Below are positions 43,505 through 53,402 of a stretch of 64,000 nucleotides of DNA, piece after piece (positions within the stretch are counted from its first letter, which is position 1; the number at the start of each line of letters is the position of its first letter). The notes beneath the pieces were generated by a model, which was given only the letters and a program-made list of their open reading frames with translations, was not told the origin of the DNA and made no database searches. Position numbers and translations under genes: made by a program. Origin of the DNA: G963662675 sp963662675 (lineage in GTDB: Bacteria > Bacteroidota > Bacteroidia > Bacteroidales > Prolixibacteraceae); contig CAXXHP010000006.1 in the NCBI GenBank assembly GCA_963662675.2, positions 62,001 through 126,000 of the forward strand, in the 5' to 3' direction.

Positions 43505-44740
43505 ATGGATAATATTAATCTTATCGATACTTTTTCCGAATTCAAAGATCTGAAAAATATTGATCGGGTCACAATGATGAGTGTCTTGGAGGACGTTTTT
43601 CGTAGCGTACTTCAAAAGACACACGGAACTGATGAAAACTTCGACATCATCATCAATATTGATAAAGGTGACTTTGAAATCTGGAGAAATCGCATGATCG
43701 TTGAAGATGATGCTATAGAAGACCCGAACACAGAAATCACTCTTACCGCCGCTAAAAAAATTGATAGTGACTATGAATTGGGCGAAGAGGTTACCGATGA
43801 AGTAAAATTGGTAGATTTCGGAAGAAGGGCAATTCTTAATCTGCGCCAAAATTTGGCCAGCCGCATTCTGGAGCTAGAAAAAGACCACATATACAATAAG
43901 TATAAGAGTAAGATTGGCGATATCGTTGCCGGAGAAGTCTATCAGGTTTGGAAAAAAGAAATCCTAGTTCTGGACGATGAAGGAAACGAGTTAATTCTTC
44001 CAAAACAAGAGCAGATTCCTTCAGATTATTTCCGCAAAGGAGATACACTGCGTGCTGTTGTCTATAAAGTAGAATTAAGAAATAACAATCCATTGATTGT
44101 TCTTTCAAGAACTTCACCAGTTTTCCTTGAGCGCTTATTTGAACTTGAAGTCCCTGAGATCTACGATGGGCTAATTACAATTAAGAAGATCGTTCGTGTT
44201 CCTGGAGAACGTGCGAAGGTAGCTGTTGAATCCTATGATGAGCGTGTTGATCCGGTAGGAGCTTGTGTTGGGATGAAAGGGTCTCGGATTCACGGAATTG
44301 TTCGCGAACTCCGTAATGAGAACATTGACGTAATCAACTACTCATCCAACCTTCAACTCTTCATTCAACGTGCACTTAATCCTGCAAAAATTACATCTAC
44401 CAAAATTCACGAAGAAACAAAAAGGGCAGATGTATTCCTGAAACCGGATGAAGTTTCACTTGCAATCGGGAAAGGTGGACTTAACATTAAATTAGCTAGC
44501 CAACTAACAGGCTATGAAATTGATGTATATAGAGAGATGGTGACTGATGATGAAGATGTTAATCTTGATGAATTTTCGGATGAGATTGAAGGATGGATTT
44601 TGGATTCTTTAAAATCGATAGGTTGTGATACAGCGAAAAATGTATTGAGCTTAAGTCGAAACGATCTGATTAAAAGAACTGACCTAGAAGAAGAGACAAT
44701 TGATGAGTTAATTCGCATCCTTCGCTCTGAGTTTGAATAG
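43505..44740 (+). CDS. nusA: Transcription termination/antitermination factor NusA
   Basis: NusA binds RNA polymerase and controls pausing and termination. The 411-residue protein has the N-terminal domain (~1-125), an S1 domain (GDIVAGEVYQVWKKEILVLDDEG...), KH1 (VDPVGACVGMKGSRIHGIVRELRNENIDVINYS) and KH2 (AIGKGGLNIKLASQLTGYEIDV), then a short acidic C-terminus. It starts 11 nt after rimP. Confidence 0.96.
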   Translation: MDNINLIDTFSEFKDLKNIDRVTMMSVLEDVFRSVLQKTHGTDENFDIIINIDKGDFEIWRNRMIVEDDAIEDPNTEITLTAAKKIDSDYELGEEVTDEVKLVDFGRRAILNLRQNLASRILELEKDHIYNKYKSKIGDIVAGEVYQVWKKEILVLDDEGNELILPKQEQIPSDYFRKGDTLRAVVYKVELRNNNPLIVLSRTSPVFLERLFELEVPEIYDGLITIKKIVRVPGERAKVAVESYDERVDPVGACVGMKGSRIHGIVRELRNENIDVINYSSNLQLFIQRALNPAKITSTKIHEETKRADVFLKPDEVSLAIGKGGLNIKLASQLTGYEIDVYREMVTDDEDVNLDEFSDEIEGWILDSLKSIGCDTAKNVLSLSRNDLIKRTDLEEETIDELIRILRSEFE

Positions 44741-44854
44741 GTAATAAACTAAAAATAACCTTATCCCTATAAGGTTTTAAATTAAATTGAGTAAAATTGC
44801 ATAATTTTCTCAGTTAAGCTGAAAGAAGAAGATAAACACAGATTGGGTATATAT

Positions 44855-47827
44855 ATGACGATTGGCAACAAAAATACGCGACTAAGTAAGGTAGCAAGAG
44901 AGTTTAACGTTGGAATTTCAACCATTGTCGAATTTCTTCATAAAAAAGGATTTGAATTTGATTCGAATCCCAACAGTAAAATCTCAGACGATGCATATCA
45001 TATGCTTGAAAAAGAGTATAAAAGTGATATCAGTTTAAAAAAGGAATCTGAGAAGATCAACCTGAAAAGCCAGCGTTCTAAGAAAGAATCTATTTCTCTG
45101 GATGATGTAAATGAAGAACCATCTGCACCTGACGACGAGGAGGAAGATGACTTTCAAGCAGATGAAATTCGGATTAAAGATTTAAGCAGTTCAAAAAGTG
45201 AAATTTCATCTCCGAAATCTTCACCTCATCCTAGCCAATCGGAACAGGTCATTAAGACTAACACTCCACAAATCGACAAGACTAAAGTGGTTGGGAAAAT
45301 TGATCTAGAGAATCTGAACAAAAAGAAAGAAGAGAAACCTTCGCCTAAGATCAAAGAAGAAATACAGGAAGACAAGCCTGTAGTAAAAGAAGTGAAACAA
45401 GAGTCTAAGCCAAAAGAAGTGAAAGAGGTATCTGTTGAAAAAACGGAACCCGTTGCGAAGAAAGAAGAACCCCAAAAGCCAACTGAGTCTAAGGTTATTT
45501 CTGTTGAAAAACCGAAAGTAGATGAAGTAAAAGTTGTTGGGAAAATTGATCTTTCGACCCTCAATCAAAAAACGCGTCCTGCCAAAAAGACAAAGAAGCA
45601 AAAAGAAGATGAGCGCAAGGAACGTGAAAAGGCTAAAAGACAATCTCAGTCCGATAAGTCATCTACTTCTGATTCCCGAGAGATAAAAACTCGTGTCAAT
45701 AAAGTTTCAGGACCTACAGTGGTTGGGAAAATCGATCTTCCCAAAAAACCCGTTGCTTCTTCAAGCGACAATTCAGTACAAGACCCAAAGAAGAAACGCC
45801 GTCGTATACAAAAGGACAGCAATGGTCGTATTAGTATAACAAAAGCCGGACAAGGCGGAGGAGGAAATCAAAGGCAAGGTAATGCACCTATACGAACTAA
45901 AAAGCGTGTTATAAAAAGAGAAGTAAGTGAGGAAGATGTTCAAAAGCAAATTAAGGACACTTTAGCTCGCCTGACTTCAACCAAGGGTAAATCAAAGGGT
46001 TCAAAATATCGTCGTGATAAAAGAAATGCAGCCAGTGAACGCGCAGCAGAAGAACACGAAAAGCAAAACTTAGAAAAAAACATTATAAAGGTTACCGAGT
46101 TTGTATCGGTTGCCGAATTAGCTACCATGATGAATGTTAGCGTAACTCAAATTATCTCTTCTTGTATGAGCTTGGGTTTATTTGTTTCAATCAACCAACG
46201 ATTGGATGCAGAAACCATGTCCGTTGTAGCTGATGAGTTTGGATATAAAGTTGAGTTTGTTAGTGCTGACATTCTTGAAGCTATTGAGGTTGATGACGAC
46301 GTTCCAGGCGAAGTACACCACCGTGCACCTATTGTTACTGTAATGGGACACGTTGATCATGGAAAAACTTCTCTATTGGATTATGTCAGAAGTACAAACG
46401 TAATTGCCGGTGAAGCCGGGGGAATTACCCAGCACATTGGAGCTTACCACGTTACGTTGGATGATGGGCGAAAGATTTCATTCCTTGATACTCCAGGTCA
46501 CGAAGCCTTTACCGCAATGCGTGCAAGGGGAGCTCAGATAACCGACATCGCTATTATTATCGTAGCAGCAGATGACGACATTATGCCACAAACAAAAGAG
46601 GCAATAAATCATGCTCAGGCAGCAGGTGTCCCTATTGTTTTCGCCATTAATAAGATTGATAAGCCAGGTGCAAATCCTGAAAAAATAAAAGAAGGGTTAG
46701 CCTCTTTAAACTATTTGGTTGAAGAATGGGGTGGTAAATATCAAAGTCAAGATATCTCAGCAAAAAACGGCACAAACGTTAAGGAGCTACTTGAAAAGGT
46801 ACTGCTCGAAGCCGAAATGTTGGAATTGAAAGCAAATAAAGATAAGCGTGCAACTGGTACCATTATCGAATCATCTCTTGACAAAGGACGTGGGTACGTA
46901 GCAACAATGCTCGTTCAAAACGGAACATTGAGGCAAGGAGATATTATTCTGGCCGGTCAATATTATGGACACGTAAAGGCTATGTTTAACGAGCGTAACC
47001 AACGAATAGAAGAAGTCGGTCCTGCCGAGCCGGTTATCATCCTTGGTTTAGATGGTGCCCCTCAAGCTGGAGACAAATTCAATTCCATGGAAAATGAACG
47101 TGAAGCTCGCCAAATTGCAAATAAACGTGAGCAGCTTTCGCGCGAGCAAGGCCTCCGGACTCAAAAACATATTACACTTGATGAAATTGGTCGTCGTATC
47201 GCCATTGGAAACTTCCAGGAACTTAACCTAATTGTCAAAGGTGACGTAGATGGTTCAATTGAAGCACTTTCAGATTCATTGATTAAATTGTCAACGGAAG
47301 AAATTCAGGTTAATGTAATCCACAAAGCAGTGGGTGCAATTTCTGAATCAGATATCATGTTGGCAACAGCTTCTGATGCTATTGTTATTGGATTCCAGGT
47401 CCGCCCTTCATTGCAGGCCAGAAAAGTAGCAGAAAAAGAAGAAGTTGATATTCGCCTTTACTCAATCATTTACGATGCAATTGATGAAATCAAATCGGCA
47501 ATGGAAGGCATGCTTTCTCCTGAAATTAAGGAAGAAATAATGGGAACGGCAGAAGTACTGGAAGCTTTCAACATTACTAAAGTAGGAACTGTTGCCGGTT
47601 GTATTGTACGAGAAGGTAAAATCATACGATCCTACAAGGTGCGTATCATCCGTGACGGCATTGTTATCTATACTGGAAACCTCGGCTCATTAAAACGATT
47701 CAAGGATGACGTAAAAGAAGTCGCTAAAGGTTACGAATGTGGTTTAAATATTGATGGTTACAATGATGTTAAAACAGGTGACATGATTGAATCATTCCAC
47801 GAAATTGAAGTTGCAAAACGACTGTAA
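44855..47827 (+). CDS. infB: Translation initiation factor IF-2
   Basis: IF-2 is the GTPase that brings initiator tRNA to the ribosome. From ATG 44855 it has 990 residues. An N-terminal IF2N-like helix-turn (TRLSKVAREFNVGISTIVEFLHKKGFEFD) is followed by a long charged linker containing three copies of VVGKIDL. A second IF2N domain, the G domain with GHVDHGKT (~497-504), DTPGHEAF and NKIDKP, and C-terminal domains II-IV complete it. The linker is longer than in Proteobacteria, as usual in this phylum. A TTG at 44843 is not needed as start. Confidence 0.97.
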   Translation: MTIGNKNTRLSKVAREFNVGISTIVEFLHKKGFEFDSNPNSKISDDAYHMLEKEYKSDISLKKESEKINLKSQRSKKESISLDDVNEEPSAPDDEEEDDFQADEIRIKDLSSSKSEISSPKSSPHPSQSEQVIKTNTPQIDKTKVVGKIDLENLNKKKEEKPSPKIKEEIQEDKPVVKEVKQESKPKEVKEVSVEKTEPVAKKEEPQKPTESKVISVEKPKVDEVKVVGKIDLSTLNQKTRPAKKTKKQKEDERKEREKAKRQSQSDKSSTSDSREIKTRVNKVSGPTVVGKIDLPKKPVASSSDNSVQDPKKKRRRIQKDSNGRISITKAGQGGGGNQRQGNAPIRTKKRVIKREVSEEDVQKQIKDTLARLTSTKGKSKGSKYRRDKRNAASERAAEEHEKQNLEKNIIKVTEFVSVAELATMMNVSVTQIISSCMSLGLFVSINQRLDAETMSVVADEFGYKVEFVSADILEAIEVDDDVPGEVHHRAPIVTVMGHVDHGKTSLLDYVRSTNVIAGEAGGITQHIGAYHVTLDDGRKISFLDTPGHEAFTAMRARGAQITDIAIIIVAADDDIMPQTKEAINHAQAAGVPIVFAINKIDKPGANPEKIKEGLASLNYLVEEWGGKYQSQDISAKNGTNVKELLEKVLLEAEMLELKANKDKRATGTIIESSLDKGRGYVATMLVQNGTLRQGDIILAGQYYGHVKAMFNERNQRIEEVGPAEPVIILGLDGAPQAGDKFNSMENEREARQIANKREQLSREQGLRTQKHITLDEIGRRIAIGNFQELNLIVKGDVDGSIEALSDSLIKLSTEEIQVNVIHKAVGAISESDIMLATASDAIVIGFQVRPSLQARKVAEKEEVDIRLYSIIYDAIDEIKSAMEGMLSPEIKEEIMGTAEVLEAFNITKVGTVAGCIVREGKIIRSYKVRIIRDGIVIYTGNLGSLKRFKDDVKEVAKGYECGLNIDGYNDVKTGDMIESFHEIEVAKRL

Positions 47828-47848
47828 TTTAGTCATATAAAATATTAA

Positions 47849-47877
47849 AAATCCGACCTTTCAGTCGGATTTTTTTG
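47849..47877 (+). terminator. Rho-independent terminator of the rimP-nusA-infB operon
   Basis: A 9-bp stem (AAATCCGAC with GTCGGATTT) and a 6-nt loop are followed by a run of T, 21 nt after the infB stop. Confidence 0.92.
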
Positions 47878-48160
47878 TTTATACGCTGAATAAAGCAATC
47901 CCTCTCACAAAAAATCATCCACGGTAAAGTCCCGAATTGTGGCATTGCCCAGACCTATCTTCAATAAACATCACGAGGATTTATACTTGGCAAGAACAAT
48001 ACTTCTAGATTTCGGAAATCAGATATACTAAGAACGTATTTGAGACTACCTTCATAACAAATAAAATATTAATTTTAAAAAAACATTTGCGTACAACTAA
48101 AATTTAGAAGGACAAACCTTCGTCAATACTAAAACACGTCTCTAACCAAACCTATTTGAC
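47878..48160 (+). other. Intergenic region before the metallo-beta-lactamase-fold gene
   Basis: About 280 bp with no ORF, tRNA or clear promoter motif. A GGAC-containing stretch upstream of 48161 is not a convincing ribosome binding site. Confidence 0.4.
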
Positions 48161-49108
48161 ATGATAAATAAACTATCCTTTTTACTTCTATTCTCTTTAG
48201 TGAGTTTATGGTCACTGTCTCAGACTTTACAGCAAGGCCCCTACACCGTAAATATTTTAGCAGATGGTGTTTATCATATTGAGGACGCAAATGACAGCAA
48301 CCCTGCAGGAGAGCATTTAGACGAAGATGGCAACATGGTAGGGCAAAATAATTGTTCGGACATGTACTTTGTTGTTGGCAAAGACAAAGCTCTGCTCATT
48401 GACCTTTCCAATGCTGTAACGTGGGATAGCACAGCAGCAGAATCATTACGTTCTGTTGTTTACGAAAGGTTAGGTAATAAAGAACTATTTATTACTGTTA
48501 CCCATAAACATGGCGATCATCTGGGCATGCTCCCAGCTTTTGCAGATGATCCACAAGCGAAATTCTGGCTCCCTAAAGCCGAGTTCAAAGACATGGATGT
48601 TTTTCCAAAATCACGAACAAGCTATTTTGCCGAGAATAATTCAATCGACCTTGGAGGTGATTTCGTAATCAACACGATGGAGGTTCCAGGACATACCGAG
48701 CACTCAACTTTATTCTTTTTGAAAAATATGAATATGGCTTTTTCAGGCGATGCCATTGGATCAGGTAGTGGCATTTGGCTTTTTAATGAAGAAAGTTTCT
48801 TCACTTATAAAAAAGGGATTGAAGCACTAATCCAGTATATCGAAAATTCCAATAGCAACATCGACCTTCAGAAGTTAGTGTTTCATGGGGGACATGCTTG
48901 GCAAAGCAAACAGCTTGAGAAACTAACTGTACAGTACGTGTATGATATGCAAACTCTGATTGAACGGATGGCAATAGGCGAAGTCGAAACTGAAGAGATG
49001 TCTACATTTATATCATTCTTGGATACTAGTTTTAAATACGGAACAGCAACGATCTCATGGAACAAAGAGGCTGCTGCCAAATATGCGAATTCGAGTCTTT
49101 CAAAATAA
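48161..49108 (+). CDS. Secreted metallo-beta-lactamase-fold hydrolase
   Basis: A 315-residue exported protein with a signal peptide (residues 1-~20, ending SLWSLSQ). The metallo-hydrolase motif THKHGDH (His115, His117, Asp119, His120) is followed by the second-site pattern EVPGHTEHSTLFF, Asp in AFSGDAIGSGS, and a late metal His in LVFHGGHAW. Zinc-dependent hydrolysis in the periplasm is expected, but the substrate cannot be read from sequence. Nothing specifically points to beta-lactams. It stands alone between terminators. Confidence 0.87.
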   Translation: MINKLSFLLLFSLVSLWSLSQTLQQGPYTVNILADGVYHIEDANDSNPAGEHLDEDGNMVGQNNCSDMYFVVGKDKALLIDLSNAVTWDSTAAESLRSVVYERLGNKELFITVTHKHGDHLGMLPAFADDPQAKFWLPKAEFKDMDVFPKSRTSYFAENNSIDLGGDFVINTMEVPGHTEHSTLFFLKNMNMAFSGDAIGSGSGIWLFNEESFFTYKKGIEALIQYIENSNSNIDLQKLVFHGGHAWQSKQLEKLTVQYVYDMQTLIERMAIGEVETEEMSTFISFLDTSFKYGTATISWNKEAAAKYANSSLSK

Positions 49109-49214
49109 AATACCTTAACCCTTTTTGTGACAAGACCCTGGATCAAAATGAGCCATATCTGCTGTTTCATAGTGTCGGAATTTATAAACTCCAGTTATTC
49201 TTTCAGGAAGAACC

Positions 49215-49257
49215 TAAAAAAAATCCCCGAAGAAGAATCTCCGGGGATATATATTTT
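49215..49257. terminator. Bidirectional terminator between MBL-fold gene and gcvH
   Basis: ATCCCCG (49223-49229) pairs with CGGGGAT (49242-49248). T-runs exist on both sides: TATATTTTTTT on plus, and ATTTTTTTTAGG on minus. It serves the convergent genes at 48161 and gcvH. Confidence 0.85.
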
Positions 49258-49273
49258 TTTGCGAAAAATCGAT

Positions 49274-49654
49274 TTACGATTCTAACATGGCCTTATAAGC
49301 AGCAGCATCCATCAAACCACCTAATTGAGTGGCATCTGCCATTTTTACTTTTACCATCCATCCCTCACCATAAGCGTCTTTATTAATTAACTCAGGACTA
49401 TCTTCTAAGGCTGAATTAAATTCGGTCACCTCCCCACCTACAGGCATAAATAAATCAGAAACCGTTTTAACAGCCTCAACAGTTCCGAATGTCTCTCCAA
49501 TATCCAAGGTTTCTCCTACTGTCTCAATCTCAACAAAAACAATATCTCCTAGCTCTCCTTGTGCAAAATCGGTAATGCCAACGATGGCAACATCACCCTC
49601 AATACGAACCCATTCGTGCTCTTTGGTGTACTTTAAATTTTCAGGCAAATTCAT
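49274..49654 (-). CDS. gcvH: Glycine cleavage system H protein
   Basis: GcvH carries the lipoyl-bound aminomethyl group between the P, T and L proteins. From ATG 49654 it has 126 residues: NLPENLKYTKEHEWVRIEGDVAIVGITDFAQGELGDIVFVE, then the lipoylation site in FGTVEAVKTVSDLFMPVGGEV (the Lys of AVKT), then YGEGWMVKVKM. The ATG at 49681 would add nine non-family residues. No gcvP or gcvT is nearby. Confidence 0.95.
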   Translation of the reverse strand: MNLPENLKYTKEHEWVRIEGDVAIVGITDFAQGELGDIVFVEIETVGETLDIGETFGTVEAVKTVSDLFMPVGGEVTEFNSALEDSPELINKDAYGEGWMVKVKMADATQLGGLMDAAAYKAMLES

Positions 49655-49748
49655 AGTTATAAATTCATTAATATGATTCAAAAGTAATACATTTTTTCAA
49701 AACTGTCATTTATCAAATAGCCATCTAGAAAATATTACCGGAAGTTTC

Positions 49749-49756
49749 TAAATTTG
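49749..49756 (+). promoter_or_regulatory. -7 element upstream of tsaE
   Basis: TAAATTTG matches TAnnTTTG and lies 21 nt before the tsaE ATG. No TTG occurs at the correct distance upstream. Confidence 0.45.
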
Positions 49757-49777
49757 CAAATACATATACAAAGAATT

Positions 49778-50200
49778 ATGATTTCAATACAAATTAATTC
49801 AATCTCCGAATTAGCTAATGCTGCCAATCAAATACTAAAGGAGTTTGCAACAGACAGGATTTTTGCATTCTACGGGAAGATGGGAGCAGGCAAAACCACT
49901 TTGATCAAAGCATTTTGCCGGGAAATGGGTTCTATTGACAATATTACCAGTCCAACTTTTGCACTAGTAAATGAATACGATACAAGTGGTCCAAATAAAA
50001 TATTCCATTTTGACTTCTACAGAATTAAAAATTTGGAAGAAGCAATGGATATCGGGTTTGATGACTATGTATACAGTGGTCATTATTGTTTCATGGAATG
50101 GCCTGAGAAAGTTGAAGATCTACTCCCAGATCAGCTCGTTGAAATTCACATTGAAGAACTTTCTCCTACTGCCCGACAAATTACTGCCACACGAGTTTAA
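49778..50200 (+). CDS. tsaE: tRNA t6A synthesis ATPase TsaE
   Basis: TsaE is the ATPase of the TsaB-TsaD-TsaE complex that makes threonylcarbamoyl-adenosine at position 37 of ANN-decoding tRNAs. The 140-residue protein has Walker A GKMGAGKTTLIKAF, the SPTFALVNEYD switch region, HFDFYRI (Walker B-like) and FMEWPEKVEDLLP. The start is ATG 49778 rather than an in-frame TTG at 49754, which overlaps the -7 element. The next gene begins 55 nt downstream. Confidence 0.94.
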   Translation: MISIQINSISELANAANQILKEFATDRIFAFYGKMGAGKTTLIKAFCREMGSIDNITSPTFALVNEYDTSGPNKIFHFDFYRIKNLEEAMDIGFDDYVYSGHYCFMEWPEKVEDLLPDQLVEIHIEELSPTARQITATRV

Positions 50201-50255
50201 TATATTTTGAATATTTACATAGAAAGAGTAACTTCATCACCCAATCTTTTCATAA

Positions 50256-51464
50256 ATGACTGATAAAGAACATGCCCCGGAATTGACCTCCCTTTTTATG
50301 CCTCGGGAAGAAATGTTAGAGATCCGCAGAAAGGGAAAAAAAATAACCATTGGTATACCTTCCGATCTTTCTAAAGTAGAATATCGCACTCCTCTTACCC
50401 CCGAAGCTGTAGAGTTACTTGTTTCATACGGACATGAAATTTACATAGAAACCAATGCTGGGAAAGCATCTAGCTACACAGATAAAGAATACAGAAATGC
50501 CGGGGCCGTAGTGGTTGATAATAAAGCAGAAGTTTTTCAATGTGATATTATTCTGCGCGTTTCGCCTTTCGATGAATCTGAAATTGACATGCTTCGTGGA
50601 AATCAAACACTGATTTCGAACATGCAGCTTAATACCCATTGCAGTGAATCGGTGCATAAGCTTATGCGAAAAAAAGTGACCACCATTGCTTATGAATATA
50701 TGGAGAATGAAGAAAGCTGCCTTCCGGTAGTTCGTTTGATGAGCCAGATTTCAGGAGCAACTGCAATAACTATTGCCAGCGAATATCTTAGTAAATCCAG
50801 AGATGGAAAAGGCGTTCTTTTAGGAGGAGTTACTGGAATTTCCCCAACTGAGCTGGTAATATTAGGTGCAACTACAGCTGCAGAATTTGCAGCAAGGGCA
50901 GCACTTGGACTAGGTGCTACTGTGAAAGTTTTCGACAATAGTATTTTTGAGTTACGCAAATTAGAGGAAAAGTTAGGTCAACGAATTTTCACATCGGTAC
51001 TCTATCCAAATGTACTTAGTAAAGCCCTAAAGTCAGCTGATGTAGTCCTTGGTGCAATGTCTTTTAACTCAAACCCAAATTTTCGGGTATCTGAAGAGAT
51101 GGTTCAGAAGATGAAAAAAGGGTCTGTAATTATCGATTTAAACATAAGCCAAGGAGGTTGTTTTGAAACCAGCAAATGCACAGATCTCAAGAATCCGGCG
51201 TATGAAGTACATGATGTCATCCACTATTGTGTGCCGAATATATCAGCACTGGTTGCAAGAACTGCATCAATTGCACTAAGTAACGTATTAACCCCAATCA
51301 TTATCTCAATAGGAGAAATTGGAGGCATCCAAAACTACATTAAGAATGCAAAAGGATTTAGAAAAGGCATCTATATTTATAATGGAATCCTCACCAATCA
51401 TGATTTGGGAGAGAAACTACACATCCCGTCTAAAGACATAGACCTATTATTGGCAGTGTTTTAA
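50256..51464 (+). CDS. Alanine dehydrogenase / transhydrogenase-type protein
   Basis: A 402-residue protein of the alanine dehydrogenase/PNT family: N-terminal IGIPSDLSKVEYRTPLTPEAVELLVSYGHEIYIETNAG, a nucleotide-binding half beginning LVILGATTAAEFAARAALGLGATVKVFDNS, and IDLNISQGGCFETS. Alanine dehydrogenase converts alanine to pyruvate and ammonia with NAD. The usual GAGxxG of the dinucleotide loop reads GATTAAE, and a ~25-residue N-terminal extension is present. Both are features I associate with the Bacteroidota branch, so activity should not be assumed identical. It converges on pulA with no bases between the two stop codons. Confidence 0.85.
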   Translation: MTDKEHAPELTSLFMPREEMLEIRRKGKKITIGIPSDLSKVEYRTPLTPEAVELLVSYGHEIYIETNAGKASSYTDKEYRNAGAVVVDNKAEVFQCDIILRVSPFDESEIDMLRGNQTLISNMQLNTHCSESVHKLMRKKVTTIAYEYMENEESCLPVVRLMSQISGATAITIASEYLSKSRDGKGVLLGGVTGISPTELVILGATTAAEFAARAALGLGATVKVFDNSIFELRKLEEKLGQRIFTSVLYPNVLSKALKSADVVLGAMSFNSNPNFRVSEEMVQKMKKGSVIIDLNISQGGCFETSKCTDLKNPAYEVHDVIHYCVPNISALVARTASIALSNVLTPIIISIGEIGGIQNYIKNAKGFRKGIYIYNGILTNHDLGEKLHIPSKDIDLLLAVF

Positions 51465-53402
51465 TCAAGAAACTAAAATCATCATAGAAATTGGCAACAC
51501 AGAGACCAATTCTCCTTCAAATTGACTTATCCCTTCTAAATTGATCGTATTATCATCTGCAATAACTGTCCATGTTGCATTTTTTGGCAAAGATATTTTC
51601 ACAGCTTCTTTTGACGCATTAAAAATAACCTGTATTGTCTTCCATCTAGTTTCTCCCGGATAATCATCAATGCGATATGAAACCACCCCAAGTTGATACG
51701 CCTTTGAGAAATGCAAGTGATGTCTGATATCATCAGAAGAATGCATCCGCAAAGCAGGAACCTTCTTCCTTAACTCAATTAATGCACGGTAATAAGAATA
51801 TACATCATAGTAAGTTTTTTTTCGATCCCAATCTATCTGGTTTATTCTATCTGGTGATTTGTATGAATTATGAACACCTAATTTTGTGCGGCAAAACTCA
51901 ACACCGGCATGCAAAAAAGGAATACCCTGAGAAGTTAAAACCAAAGCTCCTGCAAGTTTTTGCATTCTTATGAGTGTTTCATCATTGTCATCCGGACAAC
52001 TCAACACCAATTTATCATACAGGGTATAGTTATCGTGACACGACGCATAGTTCACACATTGCCATGGTTCAACAGCCCATGCAAAATTTGAACTTTCAAC
52101 ATAACTGTAAACAATTTGTGGATGATAACATGCTGCTGTAATCCCAAATTTCACAGTTTCCTCGTTTAACATTCTTCCATTAACAAAACCAAGCCCCTTA
52201 ACCTCAAAATTATGTCCTTTTAAGGCATCCCTGAAATCGTCATTAAAACAGGCAATACGTTTCAAACTCGCCATATTTGTTTTGACAGCTCTGTATTTCT
52301 CATCCATAGGACTTCGATCAGCAACCCAACCTTCACCATACAACAAAACATTGGGATTCAGCTTAAACAATGCTGTATGAATAGCATTCATCGTCTCCAA
52401 ATCATGAATGCCCATCAAATCAAACCGAAACCCATCAATATGAAATTCTTTTGCCCAATAACAAAGCGAATCAATAATATATTTACGCACCATAGCGCGT
52501 TCAGAAGCAATTTCATTGCCGCAACCACTCGCATTAGAAAAGGTACCATTCCTGTTTTGTCGGTAATAATAACCAGGAACAGTTTGATTAAACCACGACC
52601 TGCGAGTGTATCCTGTATGGTTATATACGACATCCATTACTACACCAATACCAACCTGATGTAAAGCCATCACCAGTTGTTTGAACTCTGTGATTCGGGC
52701 TATTGTATCAGGATTCGTAGAGTAGCTACCTTCCGGAGTATTGTAATTTAACGGATCGTAGCCCCAATTGTATTTTTCATCAGGGTGATATTCATCAACG
52801 GTGTAATAATCAGCAACCGGCAGCAGGTGTACATGTGTAATTCCAAGCTCTTTCAAATGGTCAATCCCCGTTAAAAACCCAGAGGAATTAGTAACACCTT
52901 TCTCCGTAAAAGCCAAATATTTCCCTTTGGCTGACATTCCCGAATTTGGGCTGATCGAGAAGTCCCTGACATGAAGTTCGTAAAAAATAGCATCAACCGG
53001 ATTTTCCAAGCTTACCGGCACATCAGCATCCCATCCTTTCGGATTTGTTTCATTGGGGGCAAAGAATAATCCGCGTTTACCATTTGTTCCCACAGCACGA
53101 GCATCAATACCTGGAGTTTCATTCAACCAATCACCATCTTTTACCCGAAAAGTATAGTATAACCCTTTAAAATCACCTTTCAATTCCAAATTCCAACAGC
53201 CATCTTTCGATGGTTTCAACTGATCAATTCGAATCGCTTTCCCTTTATTGCTTTGAGGATATACTCGGAACTCAATCTCAAGAGCGGTAGGCGCCCATAT
53301 TTTAACTGAAACACCATTCTTTGTAAGATGCACTCCAAGGTCATCCGCTCCATAAAACGGATAAGTAGAGAAATCAATATGATTAAATTTCCATTCGCGC
53401 AT
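51465..53402 (-). CDS. pulA: Type I pullulanase
   Basis: Pullulanase cleaves alpha-1,6 branches of pullulan, starch or glycogen. The 645-residue protein has an N-terminal CBM48-like beta domain (~15-110), the type I hallmark YNWGYDPLNYNTPEGSYS, and GH13 regions: DVVYNHT, GFRFDLMGIHD (nucleophile Asp), YGEGW (acid Glu) and NYASCHDNYTLYDKL. No signal peptide is present, which points to a cytosolic role such as glycogen or maltodextrin debranching. Its ATG directly follows the stop of the upstream membrane protein gene (TAAATG), indicating translational coupling. Confidence 0.94.
   Translation of the reverse strand: MREWKFNHIDFSTYPFYGADDLGVHLTKNGVSVKIWAPTALEIEFRVYPQSNKGKAIRIDQLKPSKDGCWNLELKGDFKGLYYTFRVKDGDWLNETPGIDARAVGTNGKRGLFFAPNETNPKGWDADVPVSLENPVDAIFYELHVRDFSISPNSGMSAKGKYLAFTEKGVTNSSGFLTGIDHLKELGITHVHLLPVADYYTVDEYHPDEKYNWGYDPLNYNTPEGSYSTNPDTIARITEFKQLVMALHQVGIGVVMDVVYNHTGYTRRSWFNQTVPGYYYRQNRNGTFSNASGCGNEIASERAMVRKYIIDSLCYWAKEFHIDGFRFDLMGIHDLETMNAIHTALFKLNPNVLLYGEGWVADRSPMDEKYRAVKTNMASLKRIACFNDDFRDALKGHNFEVKGLGFVNGRMLNEETVKFGITAACYHPQIVYSYVESSNFAWAVEPWQCVNYASCHDNYTLYDKLVLSCPDDNDETLIRMQKLAGALVLTSQGIPFLHAGVEFCRTKLGVHNSYKSPDRINQIDWDRKKTYYDVYSYYRALIELRKKVPALRMHSSDDIRHHLHFSKAYQLGVVSYRIDDYPGETRWKTIQVIFNASKEAVKISLPKNATWTVIADDNTINLEGISQFEGELVSVLPISMMILVS

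Noticed and set aside
48161..49108. Antibiotic-resistance beta-lactamase
   Set aside because: Only the general metallo-hydrolase fold is supported; no feature specific to beta-lactam hydrolysis is seen.
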